Assembly: GCA_963521185.1 (NCBI GenBank)
Contig: CAUQTV010000002.1
Span: forward strand, 186,001-250,000
Direction: 5' to 3'
Source of the DNA: Enterobacter_D sp963521185
Lineage (GTDB): Bacteria > Pseudomonadota > Gammaproteobacteria > Enterobacterales > Enterobacteriaceae
Length of the DNA: 64,000 nucleotides
In this document: piece by piece, positions 33,534-41,978 of the stretch
How the letters are laid out: the number at the start of each line of letters is the position of its first letter
How positions within the stretch are numbered: the stretch's first letter is position 1
Made by a program: the position numbers and the translations under genes
Notes under the pieces: model-generated
The model's input: the letters and a program-made list of their open reading frames with translations, nothing else
What the model was told of the DNA's origin: nothing
The model's database searches: none

Positions 33534-33900
33534 ACAACATGCAGTAATCGTTAAACCGTTAAAAATAACCCGAGGATGCCACCACACGCTGGTCTTTGAG
33601 CAAGTTGGAACCCCCACCTATGCCTTCAAAGCAAACATACAACTTCTTATCGTTAACGACAAGGGCTTAGTTAGGTATTCAAATAAAATGACGGGTTATA
33701 CAAGACCTTTGTTCGGGCCTGTTTTAGAAGCCGGTTATTACAATGTAATCTTTAATGTTGACAGCACTGATTCAACCTACCCTTTCGAATATTTTTCGTT
33801 AAGTCTCGGTTACAGTAAAGACGGATGTGGTAAACCATTAATTTATGCAGTCTCAGATCAAATTAAAATGCTCACCACTAAACCCAGGGGCAAAAAATGA
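33343..33900 (+). CDS. Single-pass inner-membrane protein, paralogue 3, coupled to the RTX gene
   Basis: About 185 residues. Its first 64 residues are nearly identical to paralogue 1 (THNLKKIRLKTIKYLKKLAC, the same helix, IENYLWEP), while the periplasmic part is much more divergent. It keeps the paired cysteines (TRGCHH and YSKDGC) and the YPFEYFSLSLGY motif. The stop codon overlaps the start of the RTX gene by 4 bases (33897-33900, ATGA), so the two are translationally coupled. That geometry is common for immunity and effector pairs, which is the main ground for the proposed role. The second ATG at 33343 is favoured by AAAGGA spacing; 33340 is the alternative. Confidence 0.75.
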   Translation: MSTHNLKKIRLKTIKYLKKLACTLLKIFLALILYYLVSVAFVLFKIENYLWEPTPILIESKSVKQHAVIVKPLKITRGCHHTLVFEQVGTPTYAFKANIQLLIVNDKGLVRYSNKMTGYTRPLFGPVLEAGYYNVIFNVDSTDSTYPFEYFSLSLGYSKDGCGKPLIYAVSDQIKMLTTKPRGKK

Positions 33901-36900
33901 AAATTATCGTTAATATCGCAGGACCCTCTCACCCACTAGCAAATAACACAACCTCCACGGCAGGACACTTGTGGCTTTCTTATGAAGATCCGATAACGGG
34001 AGAAATGGTTGACGCAGGTTATAATAACAAAAATGGAGTAGTGGACACGGATAGCAAACTATATTTAGATGGGTTTACCACTGTAGATTTTGACGTACCA
34101 GAAAGTCAAATAGCGAATGTTATTGATTATCTTAAAAATGACACAAACAATGATGGTTCAGTGATACCCAATTCCAGTAGTGCAGCAAAAGAGGGATTTA
34201 ACCCTGGCGACTACAACTTGTTCAACAATTCGTGTGTCGATTTCACCTGGAAATTGCTTGAAAAAGCGGGAATAAATAAATATGGTTACGAAGGAAATAC
34301 GTCTCCGATCGATAATGTTTTAACCCTCAGATTGCTACAACTTTACCCTGACTCCGATCCGGCACGCTACCCCTTCCCTGCTGGTTCTGACGGCGTTAAT
34401 CCTTTTGGGGCGTACCCGTTCAACATGGGACTGCCAAATCCTGCTGGCCCTGATCTTGGTCCCCCTGAAGATGCTGCCAGTCCTGTGATTATTGATCTCG
34501 ACGGCGACGGTATAGAAACTTTATCACTGGCGGAAAATATCTTTTTTGACCATGACGGGAATCAGTTCGCGGAAAATACAGGTTGGGTTGCCGCCGATGA
34601 CGGATTACTGGTTCTCGACAAAAATGCGAATGGGTTAATCGAAACCGGTAATGAACTCTTTGGTAATAACAGTCAACTAAGCGACGGAACGCTGGCCGGG
34701 AACGGTTACCAGGCGCTTCGCGATCATGACAGCAATCAGGATGGCGTACTCAATCGTGAGGACAAAATTTGGCAGCGCATGCAGGTCTGGCAGGACAAGA
34801 ATGGCAATGCTCAAGTCGATGAAGGGGAATTGCTATCCATGGAAGACGCAGGAATTGCCGCCATTGATACCCGCTATACCACTTCGAAATTTATTGATGA
34901 CCAGGGTAATGCCCACAAACAAAACGGCACCATTACCAAAACGGACGGAAGTCACGCCGCCTCCGCCGATGTCTGGTTTGCGTCGGATACTGGCTACACA
35001 CGTTATACGGGTGAAAGCGCTGTTAATGAAGATATTCGAGCTTTACCCTTTGTGCGGGGATTTGGCAATTTGACGGATATTCATATTGCCATGAGTCAGA
35101 ATACCGGGCTTCGCACGCTTATTGAGGCATTTGTTGCCGATCCTGCGGCGGCGGTTAACAATGGACTTGTTCAACAGATTATTTTCACTTGGGCGGGTGT
35201 AACGTCAATCGATGCCACTAGCAGAGGCGATTATATCGATGCTCGTCAGCTAGCCGCGCTTGAGACTGCCGCAGGCGATCAATTTAAAAGCAACGTTAAC
35301 GGCTCCGTCGATCCCATGCCTAACGCCGCCAGTTTATTGATAGATGAATATAATCGTTTCGCTCGCTATGTTGGGGCCACATTGCTTTCTCAGACGCTTT
35401 ATAACGACGCCTTTTGCAAAATTCATCTGGAACTGACTGCGGACAATAGTGCACTGACGCTTAATTTTGATGAATTCGAATCTTATTTAAACACGCTCAA
35501 AACAACCTACCCGCGTCAGTTTCTCCAGTTAAGCAACGTATTTTACGCGAGCATGGAATACAGACCATCATTTAGCGATGTGCGTGCGCGTTTGGGGATC
35601 CCCCCTTTACAGACGATTATCGGCAGCGAAGGTGACGATGTCCTCGCCGGGGGCCAGGCGGGTGATTTGATTTGGGCATCATCGGGTAACGATACGCTGC
35701 AAGGTAATAACGGTGACGATATGTTGTATGGCGGCGCAGGTAACGATACCCTTAAAGGCGGCAGCGGCAGCGACACCTATGTGTTCAATATCGGTGACGG
35801 TCAGGATGTGGTCAGTGAAACAACCAGCAACAGCGGCGATATCGACACCCTTCGTTTTGGCGAAGGCATCACCGCCGACAACTTGATTTTATCCCGCCAG
35901 ACCACCAGCGGTATGTGGGCCACTGACAGCCTGGTGATTAGCATTCGCGACACCGCCGACAGCATCACCCTCACCGACTATTTTCGGGAGGGAAAATATT
36001 TAATTGAAAACATTACCTTCGCCGATGGCAGCGTTCTGGACATTGATACCATCAAGGCTCGGCTATTAACGCCCACCGACGACGACCAGTCGTTACGTGC
36101 CTATGGTGAAGGCAGTGAGATCCTCGCGGGCGGCGGCAGCGACACGCTTTACGGCGGCAAAGGTAACGATCGGCTTTTTGGTGAGGCGGGTGACGACACG
36201 CTCAGCGCCGACAGCGGAGACGATGCGCTTTTCGGTGGCGCAGGAAATGACACGCTGACAGGCGGAAACGGAGCGGACCAGCTGGTGGGCGGTGCAGGTA
36301 ACGACACCCTGAAAGGCGGCAACGGCAGCGACACCTATGTGTTCAATATCGGTGACGGGCAGGATGTGGTCAGTGAAACAACCAGCAACAGCGGCGATAT
36401 CGACACCCTCCGCTTTGGCGAGGGCATCACCGCCGATAACTTGATTTTATCCCGCCAGACCACCAGCGGCATGTGGGCCACTGACAGCCTGGTGATTAGC
36501 ATTCGCGACACCGCCGACAGCATCACCCTCACCGACTATTTTCGGGAGGGAAAATATTTAATTGAAAACATTACCTTCGCCGATGGCAGCGTTCTGGACA
36601 TTGATACCATCAAGGCTCGGCTATTAACGCCCACCGACGACGACCAGTCGTTACGTGCCTATGGTGAAGGCAGTGAGATCCTCGCGGGCGGCGGCAGCGA
36701 CACGCTTTACGGCGGCAAAGGTAACGATCGGCTTTTTGGTGAGGCGGGTGACGACACGCTCAGCGCCGACAGCGGAGACGATGCGCTTTTCGGTGGCGCA
36801 GGAAATGACACGCTGACAGGCGGAAACGGAGCGGACCAGCTGGTGGGCGGTGCAGGTAACGACACCCTGAAAGGCGGCAACGGCAGCGACACCTATGTGT

Positions 36901-37364
36901 TCAATATCGGTGACGGGCAGGATGTGGTCAGTGAAACAACCAGCAACAGCGGCGATATCGACACCCTCCGCTTTGGCGAGGGCATCACCGCCGATAACTT
37001 GATTTTATCCCGCCAGACCACCAGCGGCATGTGGGCCACTGACAGCCTGGTGATTAGCGTTCGCGACAGCTCTGACAGTATTACCCTTACCGACTATTTC
37101 CGCGCAGGCCAATACCAGATTGAGCAAATTGTCTTTGCGGACGGTGCTTGCTGGTTACCACAGGATATTCAGAGTTATTTTAACGACGCTATTCCAATGC
37201 CCGTCTTTACGTCACCAGATACACTTCCCTCCGACGCATTATTACGTCAGGAAATTTGTCATTTCATGGGTGCGTTTGGCGACGACGATATGGGCATTGC
37301 AGATACCGCGATCCCATTAGCGACGGCGTCGGCAAAAGGGTGGACTGCATCTAACGGATATTAA
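33897..37364 (+). CDS. RTX protein with N-terminal putative His/Cys hydrolase domain, type I secretion substrate
   Basis: An 1155-residue protein without a signal peptide. Residues 1-135 form a small domain with GHLWLSY (His24) and YNLFNNSCVDFTW (Cys113), the order expected for permuted papain-like (NlpC/P60, LRAT or PPPDE type) hydrolases. After a Pro/Gly linker (about 150-195) comes a module like the calcium-binding self-processing module of Neisseria FrpC: IIDLDGDGIET, then GWVAADDGLLVLDKNANG, then EF-hand-like DHDSNQDGVLN and DKNGNAQVDEGE. FrpC cleaves an Asp-Pro bond here; this protein has Ser195-Pro196. Residues about 575-1090 carry glycine-rich GGxGxDxLx nonapeptides alternating with haemolysin-related DTLRFGEGI...ITLTDYF domains. 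The C-terminal 70 residues hold no repeats and may be the export signal. HlyB/HlyD-type export genes follow. Confidence 0.85.
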   Translation: MKIIVNIAGPSHPLANNTTSTAGHLWLSYEDPITGEMVDAGYNNKNGVVDTDSKLYLDGFTTVDFDVPESQIANVIDYLKNDTNNDGSVIPNSSSAAKEGFNPGDYNLFNNSCVDFTWKLLEKAGINKYGYEGNTSPIDNVLTLRLLQLYPDSDPARYPFPAGSDGVNPFGAYPFNMGLPNPAGPDLGPPEDAASPVIIDLDGDGIETLSLAENIFFDHDGNQFAENTGWVAADDGLLVLDKNANGLIETGNELFGNNSQLSDGTLAGNGYQALRDHDSNQDGVLNREDKIWQRMQVWQDKNGNAQVDEGELLSMEDAGIAAIDTRYTTSKFIDDQGNAHKQNGTITKTDGSHAASADVWFASDTGYTRYTGESAVNEDIRALPFVRGFGNLTDIHIAMSQNTGLRTLIEAFVADPAAAVNNGLVQQIIFTWAGVTSIDATSRGDYIDARQLAALETAAGDQFKSNVNGSVDPMPNAASLLIDEYNRFARYVGATLLSQTLYNDAFCKIHLELTADNSALTLNFDEFESYLNTLKTTYPRQFLQLSNVFYASMEYRPSFSDVRARLGIPPLQTIIGSEGDDVLAGGQAGDLIWASSGNDTLQGNNGDDMLYGGAGNDTLKGGSGSDTYVFNIGDGQDVVSETTSNSGDIDTLRFGEGITADNLILSRQTTSGMWATDSLVISIRDTADSITLTDYFREGKYLIENITFADGSVLDIDTIKARLLTPTDDDQSLRAYGEGSEILAGGGSDTLYGGKGNDRLFGEAGDDTLSADSGDDALFGGAGNDTLTGGNGADQLVGGAGNDTLKGGNGSDTYVFNIGDGQDVVSETTSNSGDIDTLRFGEGITADNLILSRQTTSGMWATDSLVISIRDTADSITLTDYFREGKYLIENITFADGSVLDIDTIKARLLTPTDDDQSLRAYGEGSEILAGGGSDTLYGGKGNDRLFGEAGDDTLSADSGDDALFGGAGNDTLTGGNGADQLVGGAGNDTLKGGNGSDTYVFNIGDGQDVVSETTSNSGDIDTLRFGEGITADNLILSRQTTSGMWATDSLVISVRDSSDSITLTDYFRAGQYQIEQIVFADGACWLPQDIQSYFNDAIPMPVFTSPDTLPSDALLRQEICHFMGAFGDDDMGIADTAIPLATASAKGWTASNGY
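35773..37058 (+). repeat. 558-bp tandem repeat inside the RTX gene
   Basis: The unit (186 codons) recurs at 35773, 36331 and 36889, the third copy being partial. Each encodes a haemolysin-related domain plus a block of calcium-binding nonapeptides. Sequence from about 35920 to 36500 appears identical to that from about 36478 to 37058. The first copy differs from the others by a few synonymous changes near its start. Confidence 0.9.
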
Positions 37365-37424
37365 TCTTTGCAAGCCTTATTCACCCTTCGGCACAAAAAA
37401 TTAATCACAGGGAACAGCAACGAA

Positions 37425-39541
37425 ATGTCGGTCAGAACAGATGATTTATGGCAGGGATTGCAGATGATTGCCCGCTTTTGGGGGATCTCTGTAAATATCC
37501 CCGCGCTGCGCGAACAATTTTATGTGGATGAAGAACACGATATCAATCTTCAATTCACGCGCGCCGTCAGAAGTACCGGACTGAAATGCCGACATTTCAC
37601 AAAATTGACCGCAGTTGCCAGCGCGCTGCCTCTGCCTGCTATTCTTGAACACCCGGAGCAAGGCTATGTCATGTTGCTTGCCATGGAAGATGGCCAGTGG
37701 CTGATTCAAACAATGCATCATCCGGTGCCTGAAAAGTATTTGCCCGAAGCCAATCGACACTACAGTGTGTTTTTATTTACCCGACGCTTTTCCTGGGAAA
37801 CGCTGGAGAAAGAGTTTAATCTCAGTTGGTTCGCTCACGCTTTTATGCGTTATAAAAAACTGGTGGGCGAAGTTATCCTCGCCTCGTTTTTTATTCAGCT
37901 TCTGGCGCTGGTGACACCGCTGTTTTTTCAGGTGGTGGTGGATAAAGTGCTTACACACCAAAGCCTGAGCACGCTGGATGTACTGGCACTGGGCATGTTA
38001 ATTATTGTGATTTTTGATGTACTGCTGGGTGGCTTACGCAATTATCAGTTAGCGCATACCTCTCAACGTATCGATGTCACTCTCAGCTCTCTTCTCTATA
38101 AACACCTGCTTGCGCTTCCGTTGGGTTATTTCAAGCAACGCCAGGTCGGCGTGACGGTTGCCAGAGTCTATGAGCTAAAAACCGTGAGGGAATTTTTAAC
38201 CGGAAGCGCAATGACGCTATGTCTGGACCTGCTGTTCACGCTGGTATTTTTCATCGTCATGGCTTTCTACAGCCTCCCCCTTACGCTCATCGTGATCGTC
38301 TCCCTGATCCCCTACATTATTTTATCCGCCGTCATTACGCCTGTTTTACGTCGCAGGCTGGACAGTCAGTTTCAACAAGGCGCAAAAATCAGGCCTTTCT
38401 GGTCGAAAGTATCAGCGGGATCGAACCGATCAAAGCCATGGCGGTTGAAAATCATATGACGCGACGCTGGGACGAACAGATTGCTGCGTTCGTTTGCAGC
38501 TGTTTTCAAACCCAGAATCTTGGAAACATAGCCGGTCAAATCTCCCAACTGGTCAGTAAAGTCACCAGCGTTGCCATTTTATGGTACGGCACGCAGCAGG
38601 TCATTCAGGGTGAGCTTACCATAGGCACGCTTATCGCCTTCAACATGTTTGCCGGGCAGGTCACGGCACCGGTATTGCGACTGGTTCAACTGTGGCAGGA
38701 CTTTCAGCAGGTTTCTATTTCGGTCAAACGGCTGGGGGATATCCTGAACGCACCGCCTGAAAATCAGCAGGCCAGTACCAGCATGCTGGCCGAAATCAAA
38801 GGGCATGTGCGTTTTGCCAATGTAAGTTTTGGTTATCAGGCCGATGCCGCGAGGGTCATTAATGCCGTCACTCTTGCCATACCGGCGGGTGAGATAGTGG
38901 GCATCGTCGGGCGTTCCGGCTCAGGCAAAAGCACGCTGACCCGCCTCATCCAGCGGCTGTATGTTCCCTCCGGCGGGCAGATTTTTATTGACGGAATCGA
39001 TATCGCGCAAACGGATCCCAACTGGTTACGTAAGCAAATCGGTGTCGTGCTGCAAGAGACACAGCTTTTTAACGGGACCATCCGCGACAATATTGCTCTG
39101 GCACTGCCGGATGCCTCGCTGGAACAGGTCATCGACGTCGCCCGGCTTGCCGGTGCACATGACTTCATCAGTGAATTCCCCCTGGGATATGACACCCCCG
39201 TGGGTGAACACGGTGGCCAGTTGTCCGGCGGGCAGAAACAGCGAATCGGAATTGCCCGTGCGCTGATGACTCGCCCAAAGCTGCTCATTTTTGACGAGGC
39301 GACGAGCGCGCTGGATTATGAGTCTGAAGAGACCATCCAGCGTAACATGGCGGATATCTGCCGTGACCGAACGGTATTTATCATCGCTCATCGCCTCTCC
39401 ACTGTCCGCCAGGCGCATCGTATTGTGGTGATGGAAAAAGGCAGCATCATTGAACAGGGTCATCACGACGAACTGATTGCCGCGCAGGGGATGTACGCCA
39501 GGCTTCACCAACTGCAACAAGGGGTAAGAGGTGAAGAGTAA
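37425..39541 (+). pseudogene. HlyB-type type I secretion ABC transporter, split by a -1 frameshift
   Basis: With one base restored this would be a normal 705-residue exporter, close to HlyB at 707. The N-terminal part (37425 to about 38387) has a C39-peptidase-like domain lacking the catalytic cysteine, as in HlyB, then transmembrane helices (FIQLLALVTPLFFQVVVDKVL). The frame is lost in the A5 run at 38384-38388, where homologues need six A residues to read GAKNQAFLVES. The second half continues in another frame with intact ATPase motifs: GRSGSGKST (Walker A), LSGGQKQRIG (signature), LLIFDEATSALD (Walker B) and a switch histidine in IIAHRLS. The gene starts about 60 bases after the RTX stop and overlaps the HlyD gene by 11 bases. 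A sequencing error, a true mutation, or slippage on A-AAA are all possible. Confidence 0.82.
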
Positions 39542-40859
39542 GCACAATGATTTTCTTCCGGCAGTGCTTGAAGTGCAGGAAACCCCACCCTCGCCGCTTG
39601 GGCGCGTCATTATGTGGGTGCTCATGGTGCTGCTGGTCCTTGCGCTCATCTGGTCGGCGTTGGGAAAAGTCGATATCGTGGCCGTTACGCGCGGCAAGCT
39701 GGTAGTGAACATGCTTTCACGACCGGTACACAGTGCCGTCACGGCGGAGATCGTCCAGGTTTTCGTGAAAGAAGGTCAGCCGGTTGAGAAAAATCAGCTG
39801 CTGGTGCATTTAAATGATGCCCCGTTACTGGCGCAGCGGGAAGAGAATATTTTACGTCAGCAGTTGAATACACTGCATCTTTCACGACTGAGTATTTTGC
39901 TCGATCAGTACAACAATTTGCCCATCAACAGCAGCGATGAAGCGGGATTAACTGCGCAATCCCCTACATTAAGCCGACCGATTATCACGCGACTGCACGC
40001 TGAGATCGAGGCCGATCGTCAGGAAAAACAGCGTCATCAAAACAATTTGAAAACGCTGCAAGCCCAATTAGAGGGCTACACCGCGCAGCAGCGTATGGCG
40101 GAAGCTCAACTGCCTATTTATCAAAAACAGCACCTTGCGTTGCAATCCCTTTATCAGCGCGGCGGCACCAGCGAAGACAGTCTGCTGGAAGTGCGAAAAC
40201 GCCTCCTTGAAGCGAATTACAGTGCAACATCAGCGCAGGCCAGAGTTAAAGAAGCCGACGCGAGTTATCAGCTGGCCCGTGCGGAGTTAAGCAGCTATCA
40301 GGCGGGCAAAATTCAGAGCCTGGAGCAGGAGCGCGTCGACAGGCTGACTGAAAATGCACTGCTGGCAACGCAACTGGCCCAGTTAGAGGCAACGCTCAGG
40401 CAATATACTCTGCGCGCCCCCGTCAGCGGCACGGTCGAATCCCTCGCGTTCAGGGATGCCGGTGCGGCAGTCGAAGCACCGCAAGAAGTGCTGAAAATCG
40501 TTCCGCATAGTGAGAAGCTCTCTGCGGAAGTGTGGGTCAGTAATCAGGACGTGGGTTTCTTACGAACGGGTCAACAGGTCACGGTTAAAATTGATACTTT
40601 CGATTTCACGCGCTACGGCTGGGTTACCGGCACGCTTAAGCAAATTGCCAAAGACGCTATCGAAGATAAAGAGAGGGGCCTGGTCTTTAAAGCCGTGATC
40701 CAAATTGAAGAAGAGAAGATGGAGGTTGACGGTGTGACGCGTCCGCTGGAGCCGGGCATGTCCGTGTCGGCGGAAATAAAGACCGGAAAACGCACCATAC
40801 TGAGCTATCTGCTCAGCCCCATGCTGGAAGCGCTGGATGACGTCGGGAAACAGCGCTGA
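39531..40859 (+). CDS. HlyD-family type I secretion membrane fusion protein
   Basis: A 442-residue periplasmic adaptor that would link the ABC exporter to TolC. A short cytoplasmic N-terminus is followed by one membrane helix (VIMWVLMVLLVLALIWSALG, about residues 26-46). Next come the first half of a lipoyl domain (RPVHSAVTAEIVQVFVKEGQPVEKNQLL), a long coiled-coil region rich in Gln, Leu and Glu (about 100-290), and the second lipoyl half (TLRAPVSGTVESLAF). A C-terminal beta-barrel carries the HlyD hallmark LEPGMSVSAEIKTGKRTI. It starts with GTG within the end of the ABC gene. No TolC homologue lies in the cluster, so the chromosomal TolC is presumably used. Full length and undamaged. Confidence 0.9.
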   Translation: MKSKHNDFLPAVLEVQETPPSPLGRVIMWVLMVLLVLALIWSALGKVDIVAVTRGKLVVNMLSRPVHSAVTAEIVQVFVKEGQPVEKNQLLVHLNDAPLLAQREENILRQQLNTLHLSRLSILLDQYNNLPINSSDEAGLTAQSPTLSRPIITRLHAEIEADRQEKQRHQNNLKTLQAQLEGYTAQQRMAEAQLPIYQKQHLALQSLYQRGGTSEDSLLEVRKRLLEANYSATSAQARVKEADASYQLARAELSSYQAGKIQSLEQERVDRLTENALLATQLAQLEATLRQYTLRAPVSGTVESLAFRDAGAAVEAPQEVLKIVPHSEKLSAEVWVSNQDVGFLRTGQQVTVKIDTFDFTRYGWVTGTLKQIAKDAIEDKERGLVFKAVIQIEEEKMEVDGVTRPLEPGMSVSAEIKTGKRTILSYLLSPMLEALDDVGKQR

Positions 40860-40903
40860 ACCGCTCCCCCACTCACGTCGAGGGAGCCTGGTCCGGCGCA
40901 GGC

Positions 40904-41182
40904 TTAATGGGTTTTAAACGTCGCAATCGGCTTAGGCGCAATGCCAAACTCTTCCTTAAGCTGCTGCTTGCTCTTCATCACCATCTGCCCCTGAGTGTCG
41001 ATGGTCATGTGCTGGGCGTCGGTGTTATGACGCGCCTGCCAGAGCATTACCAGTTGCAGGCTGTTCTCTTTTTGCTCCGGCGTCAGCGCGACGCCGTCCG
41101 GCCATTTGCCCAGTTCGACCGCCGTTGCCAGACGCTGATAAACCTCTGGCGTCATGCTGCTAATAAGCTCATCCACATTCAC
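40904..41182 (-). CDS. yeaC: DUF1315 family protein YeaC
   Basis: A 92-residue protein matching E. coli YeaC over its whole length: MNVDELISSMTPEVYQRL at the start, LGKWPDGVALTPEQKEN in the middle, and a basic MVMKSKQQLKEEFGI helix near the end. No signal peptide or membrane helix is seen. Function is unknown; it is mostly alpha-helical and cytoplasmic by prediction. It marks the return to the conserved backbone after the RTX island. It lies about 40 bases downstream of msrB in the same orientation and is probably co-transcribed with it. Confidence 0.92.
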   Translation of the reverse strand: MNVDELISSMTPEVYQRLATAVELGKWPDGVALTPEQKENSLQLVMLWQARHNTDAQHMTIDTQGQMVMKSKQQLKEEFGIAPKPIATFKTH

Positions 41183-41223
41183 GCGCGCATCTCTCCAATG
41201 GAATAATTTGCTGAATCGTTTCT

Positions 41224-41637
41224 TTAGCCTTTGATCTGCTCGCCGTTGTCGTCATCGGTGAAGCTCATTGAGGCCGAATTGACGCAGTAGCGCTCGCCGG
41301 TTGGCTGGGGCCCATCGGGAAAAACATGCCCTAAATGCGCATCGCATTGACCACAGCGGATCTCAGTACGCTGCATCCCGTGAGAGTAATCGTTCAGATA
41401 ACGGATCGCGTCGTCGCTCACCGGTTCATAAAAACTCGGCCAACCGCATCCGGAATCAAACTTTGACTGGGCGCTGAACAGCGCCGCATCGCAGACCAGG
41501 CAATGGTATACGCCATCGCGCTTATTGTGCAAAAGGCGACCGGTGAAAGGCGGCTCAGTGCCGTGATTTTGCGTCACGTAGAACTGCATTTCTGTAAGAT
41601 TTTTTTTCAGGTCGTCCTGTGAGGATTCATTCGCCAT
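41224..41637 (-). CDS. msrB: Methionine-(R)-sulfoxide reductase B
   Basis: A 137-residue zinc-containing MsrB that repairs R-methionine sulfoxide in proteins. The catalytic cysteine is in RYCVNSASMSF near the C-terminus. The structural zinc is held by two CxxC pairs, CLVCDAALF and CGQCDAHLG. The CGWPSFYEP and HLGHVFPDGP signatures are intact. Length equals the E. coli enzyme. It is divergent from gapA across a 341-base gap that contains the gapA promoters. Confidence 0.96.
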   Translation of the reverse strand: MANESSQDDLKKNLTEMQFYVTQNHGTEPPFTGRLLHNKRDGVYHCLVCDAALFSAQSKFDSGCGWPSFYEPVSDDAIRYLNDYSHGMQRTEIRCGQCDAHLGHVFPDGPQPTGERYCVNSASMSFTDDDNGEQIKG

Positions 41638-41907
41638 ATGCTCACTTCCCGCTTAAATGACATTCACATCTTTTCGCTGATTCTAACAAAACATTAACAC
41701 TGACGCGTGAACTTTTGTTCTAAACTTAGTCGTTGCGGAAATGCAGCCAGGTAATTGTGATCTAATTCACATTTTTATCTTGCATGACCTTTAAAATTCC
41801 AGCCGGCGGCCCCATGTGGGTTGCAGCCCAATGGAATAGTGAGGCGACTCAGTCGCGCAAAGGTTGTGCACAGGATTGATTTGTCGCAATGATTGACACG
41901 ATTCCGC

Positions 41908-41935
41908 TTGACGCTGCGTAAGGTTTTTGTAATTT
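41908..41935 (+). promoter_or_regulatory. Candidate sigma-70 promoter of gapA
   Basis: TTGACG (41908-41913) and TAATTT (41930-41935) are separated by 16 bases, just upstream of the gapA start at 41979. E. coli gapA has several promoters in this gap; the remaining 41638-41907 shows no gene. Confidence 0.5.
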
Positions 41936-41978
41936 TACAGCCAACCTTTTATTCACTAACAAATAGCTGGTGGAATAT

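Noticed and set aside
35773..37058. A CRISPR-like or mobile repeat array
   Set aside because: The unit is 558 bp, in frame and encodes RTX calcium-binding domains; there are no short direct repeats with unique spacers.
38384..38390. Programmed -1 ribosomal frameshift in the exporter gene
   Set aside because: Only a single-tRNA A-AAA slip is available, without a tandem slippery heptamer, and HlyB homologues are not known to use frameshifting. A simple indel or read error is more likely.
38219..39541. A separate 440-residue ATPase gene starting at 38219
   Set aside because: Residues before the A5 run (MSGPAVHAGIFHRHGF...) are an out-of-frame reading of the transmembrane domain. The homology switches frame at 38384-38388, so it is the second half of one broken gene.
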